33,065 nt of DNA. It comes from Streptomyces sp. NBRC 110028. Its GTDB lineage: Bacteria > Actinomycetota > Actinomycetes > Streptomycetales > Streptomycetaceae. The translations under genes and the position numbers were made by a program. Below, piece after piece: positions 31,629 through 33,065 of the stretch. The stretch is from assembly GCF_001417735.1 (NCBI RefSeq), contig NZ_BBUZ01000059.1, positions 1 through 33,065 of the forward strand, in the 5' to 3' direction. The notes beneath the pieces were generated by a model, which did no database searches, had not been told where the DNA came from, and saw only the letters and a list, made by a program, of their open reading frames with translations. The stretch's first letter is position 1. The number at the start of each line of letters is the position of its first letter.

Positions 31629-31672
31629 GCCCCCGCCCCACCCGATGCGAAACGGGGAAGCGAGGCGGGGGC
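31629..31672. repeat. GC-rich hairpin upstream of the XRE gene
   Basis: GCCCCCGCC and GGCGGGGGC form a perfect 9-bp stem around 26 bases, between the IS remnant and the XRE gene. It is probably a terminator insulating the regulator gene; no T run is seen. Confidence 0.55.
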
Positions 31673-31677
31673 CACAG

Positions 31678-31709
31678 CCCGAGAGGGAACCGACCAAAGC
31701 TCTCTCGGG
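31678..31709 (+). terminator. Hairpin before the XRE gene
   Basis: CCCGAGAG and CTCTCGGG form a perfect 8-bp stem with a 16-base loop, followed by CCGTCTTCTCGT. It ends about 30 bases before the XRE start and may be a terminator or a leader hairpin. Confidence 0.5.
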
Positions 31710-31741
31710 CCGTCTTCTCGTCCGCGTGCGATCGTGTGTCT

Positions 31742-32923
31742 ATGCACACGGCTCCGTCAGCGGGTGAGAACATCGCGGTCTTGAGGAAGACGCGCGGAAT
31801 CAGTCAGGCGGCTCTGGCTCGTCGCATGGGTATCTCGCTCTCGTATCTGAGCAAGATTGAAACCGGCTTGCGAGCGGCCACACCACCGAACGTCGCAGCT
31901 GCAGCCAGCGCGCTTCGAGTGACCACCGCGCGCATCTACGGCGATCCTTTCGACGATCCGTCGCAGCAGCACGAGCTACTGGACGGGCTACGCACGGCCG
32001 TTCGTCGGCACACGCTTCCGCGAGAGGACGTGCCGCCGCCGGATGAGTTGGCGGCGTCGCTGAAGCTCGCGGCTGATCTCCGCGCGGACACGAGCTACCT
32101 GGATCTGCTTCAGCTCCTCCCCACACTGCTCGGACAGGTGACTGCCACCGCGATGTCGTCTGATGGTGACGCTATGGCGTGGGGACAGGTGGCCGACGTG
32201 TACAGCTGCGCATACGCCGTGGCACATAGATTCCGTCAACCGGATCTGGCCGACATGATCGTCAGCCGTCAGACGTGGGCAGCACGGCAGACGTGGAACC
32301 CATCGGCCGAAGCGGCGGCGGCGTGGAATGAGGCAGGTACGTACCAGAGCGCTGGCGAGTACGCCGACGGCATGGCCATCATTGAGCGCGCCATCGTGCG
32401 TTACGAGTCGGCTCCCGGTGACGGTCTAGAGCACGTCGTCCATCTCGGCTCACTTCACCTTCGCGGCATCGTCCTGGCCTCGCGCCACAGGGACCCGAAC
32501 GCCACCGCGGACCATGTACGACGGGCAACAGCGTTGGCAGAGCAGATCAGCGGCCCCGACGTCCTTAGGCACAACCTGACGTTTGGACAGGGCAACACGG
32601 CGCTGTACGAACTGGCTGCTCAGATCGAGCTGAACCACCCCGATAAGGCTGCTGAGGTGGCGGCCCCGCTCCTCAAGACCCCTCCCCCGGGACTCAAGCC
32701 TTCACGCGTCGGCCGGCTGGCGATCGACGCTGCGCGTGCTCGATTGGCAACGAAGGATCTTGTGGGCGCGGAGGAGGCATTGAAGCTCGCCTACCGCGTC
32801 GCGCCGCAGATGGCGGAGATCCATCCGATGGCGCGAGAGGTGCTGCGGGTGCTGTGGACGCTGCACCAACGGAGTCGGCCGGAGCTGCTGGCCATGGCTA
32901 AGCGGTCCGGACTGGCATCCTGA
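31742..32923 (+). CDS. XRE-family regulator with TPR-like helical domain
   Basis: 393 residues from ATG 31742 (a GTG at 31736 is also in frame; no clear ribosome site, so translation may be leaderless). The helix-turn-helix covers about residues 8-60: ENIAVLRKTRGISQAALARRMGISLSYLSKIETG. The rest is all-helical with TPR-like repeats (AWNEAGTYQSAGEYADGMAIIERAI, later DLVGAEEALKLAYRVA). Such regulators often control plasmid or island genes, or respond to peptides. Third positions use more A and T (TTG, AGG, GGA, AGT) than the genes left of 29380, which points to foreign origin. Confidence 0.9.
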   Translation: MHTAPSAGENIAVLRKTRGISQAALARRMGISLSYLSKIETGLRAATPPNVAAAASALRVTTARIYGDPFDDPSQQHELLDGLRTAVRRHTLPREDVPPPDELAASLKLAADLRADTSYLDLLQLLPTLLGQVTATAMSSDGDAMAWGQVADVYSCAYAVAHRFRQPDLADMIVSRQTWAARQTWNPSAEAAAAWNEAGTYQSAGEYADGMAIIERAIVRYESAPGDGLEHVVHLGSLHLRGIVLASRHRDPNATADHVRRATALAEQISGPDVLRHNLTFGQGNTALYELAAQIELNHPDKAAEVAAPLLKTPPPGLKPSRVGRLAIDAARARLATKDLVGAEEALKLAYRVAPQMAEIHPMAREVLRVLWTLHQRSRPELLAMAKRSGLAS

Positions 32924-32933
32924 TCCAGAATGC

Positions 32934-32968
32934 AAAAAAGCCCCCGCCGGATGATCCCGACGGAGGCT
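32934..32968 (-). terminator. Rho-independent terminator for the gene at the right edge
   Basis: On the minus strand AGCCTCCGTCGG pairs with CCGGCGGGGGCT (a few G-U pairs), followed by six T. It lies 14 bases beyond the stop of the partial minus-strand gene and 10 bases after the XRE stop. Confidence 0.8.
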
Positions 32969-32982
32969 GCTGTGTTGCGTAG

Positions 32983-33065
32983 TCAGTCGTTGTCGGCTCG
33001 CGTCATCTGCTCCCCCTCTTCCGGCACAGAACCTACGGTCGTCGCAAGTTCCTGCGCAGCGTCCA
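32983..33065 (-). CDS. 3' end of a gene entering from the right
   Basis: The last 26 codons of a minus-strand frame, ending QMTRADND and TGA. Only this tail is visible: acidic with some Thr, not recognised. The strong terminator just downstream is the main support that it is a real gene. It would be convergent with the XRE gene. Confidence 0.45.
   Translation of the reverse strand, partial: DAAQELATTVGSVPEEGEQMTRADND

Noticed and set aside
31553..31747. 64-codon minus-strand ORF ending GINEVSR
   Set aside because: Contains both hairpins, overlaps the XRE start and has no convincing ribosome site; too weak to call.

Overview
The window is actinomycete chromosome, most likely Streptomyces or a close relative. 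Coding DNA is very GC-rich with G or C at most third codon positions, GTG starts are common, and the families are typical of the genus: MarR, HxlR, TetR and XRE-TPR regulators, a soluble bacterial P450, an IS5-type insertion sequence and LVIVD/DUF305 exported proteins. No rRNA, tRNA or CRISPR array was seen.

Left part (1-12148): a potassium and carbon-energy block. On the minus strand a tiny membrane ORF, kdpF, kdpA and kdpB (running off the left edge) are chained by 4-base start/stop overlaps. Divergent to them is a KdpD-like sensor whose kinase core lacks the phospho-accepting His and the N-box Asn. A minus-strand operon follows: tandem universal stress protein, acetyl-CoA synthetase, pyruvate/2-oxo acid dehydrogenase E1-alpha and E1-beta, an E2 with two subunit-binding domains, and a lone acyl carrier protein. 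It could link acetate or pyruvate activation to acyl carrier chemistry under stress.

Middle (12400-17086): a graveyard of three unrelated gene fragments (AraC-type regulator, GH3 glycosidase, YVTN/Ig protein), a GH65 phosphorylase/hydrolase, and a metal-resistance pair. The pair is a CmtR-like sensor with all three Cys ligands at the Mycobacterium CmtR positions, overlapping a cation-efflux-type transporter with a Cys-rich tail.

Regulator-effector region (17237-28920): MFS/MarR, a P450 coupled to a preceding 64-codon ORF, HxlR/imine-reductase-like enzyme, EamA/LysR, TetR, LVIVD/DUF305 and a ferredoxin-NADP reductase-like flavoprotein. Several are divergent pairs with visible dyads in the shared promoter. 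An ArsR-type regulator sits divergent to a broken Old Yellow Enzyme gene, with two matching palindromes between them.

Right end (about 29380-33065): an accessory island. The Old Yellow Enzyme gene stops abruptly at its left boundary. Beyond are two 53-residue membrane peptides with their own terminator, an IS5-type element with intact DDE transposase, a small hypothetical gene, a 105-bp inverted remnant of the same IS, an XRE-TPR regulator with lower-GC codon use, and the 3' end of another gene. Boundary and codon use suggest horizontally acquired DNA.
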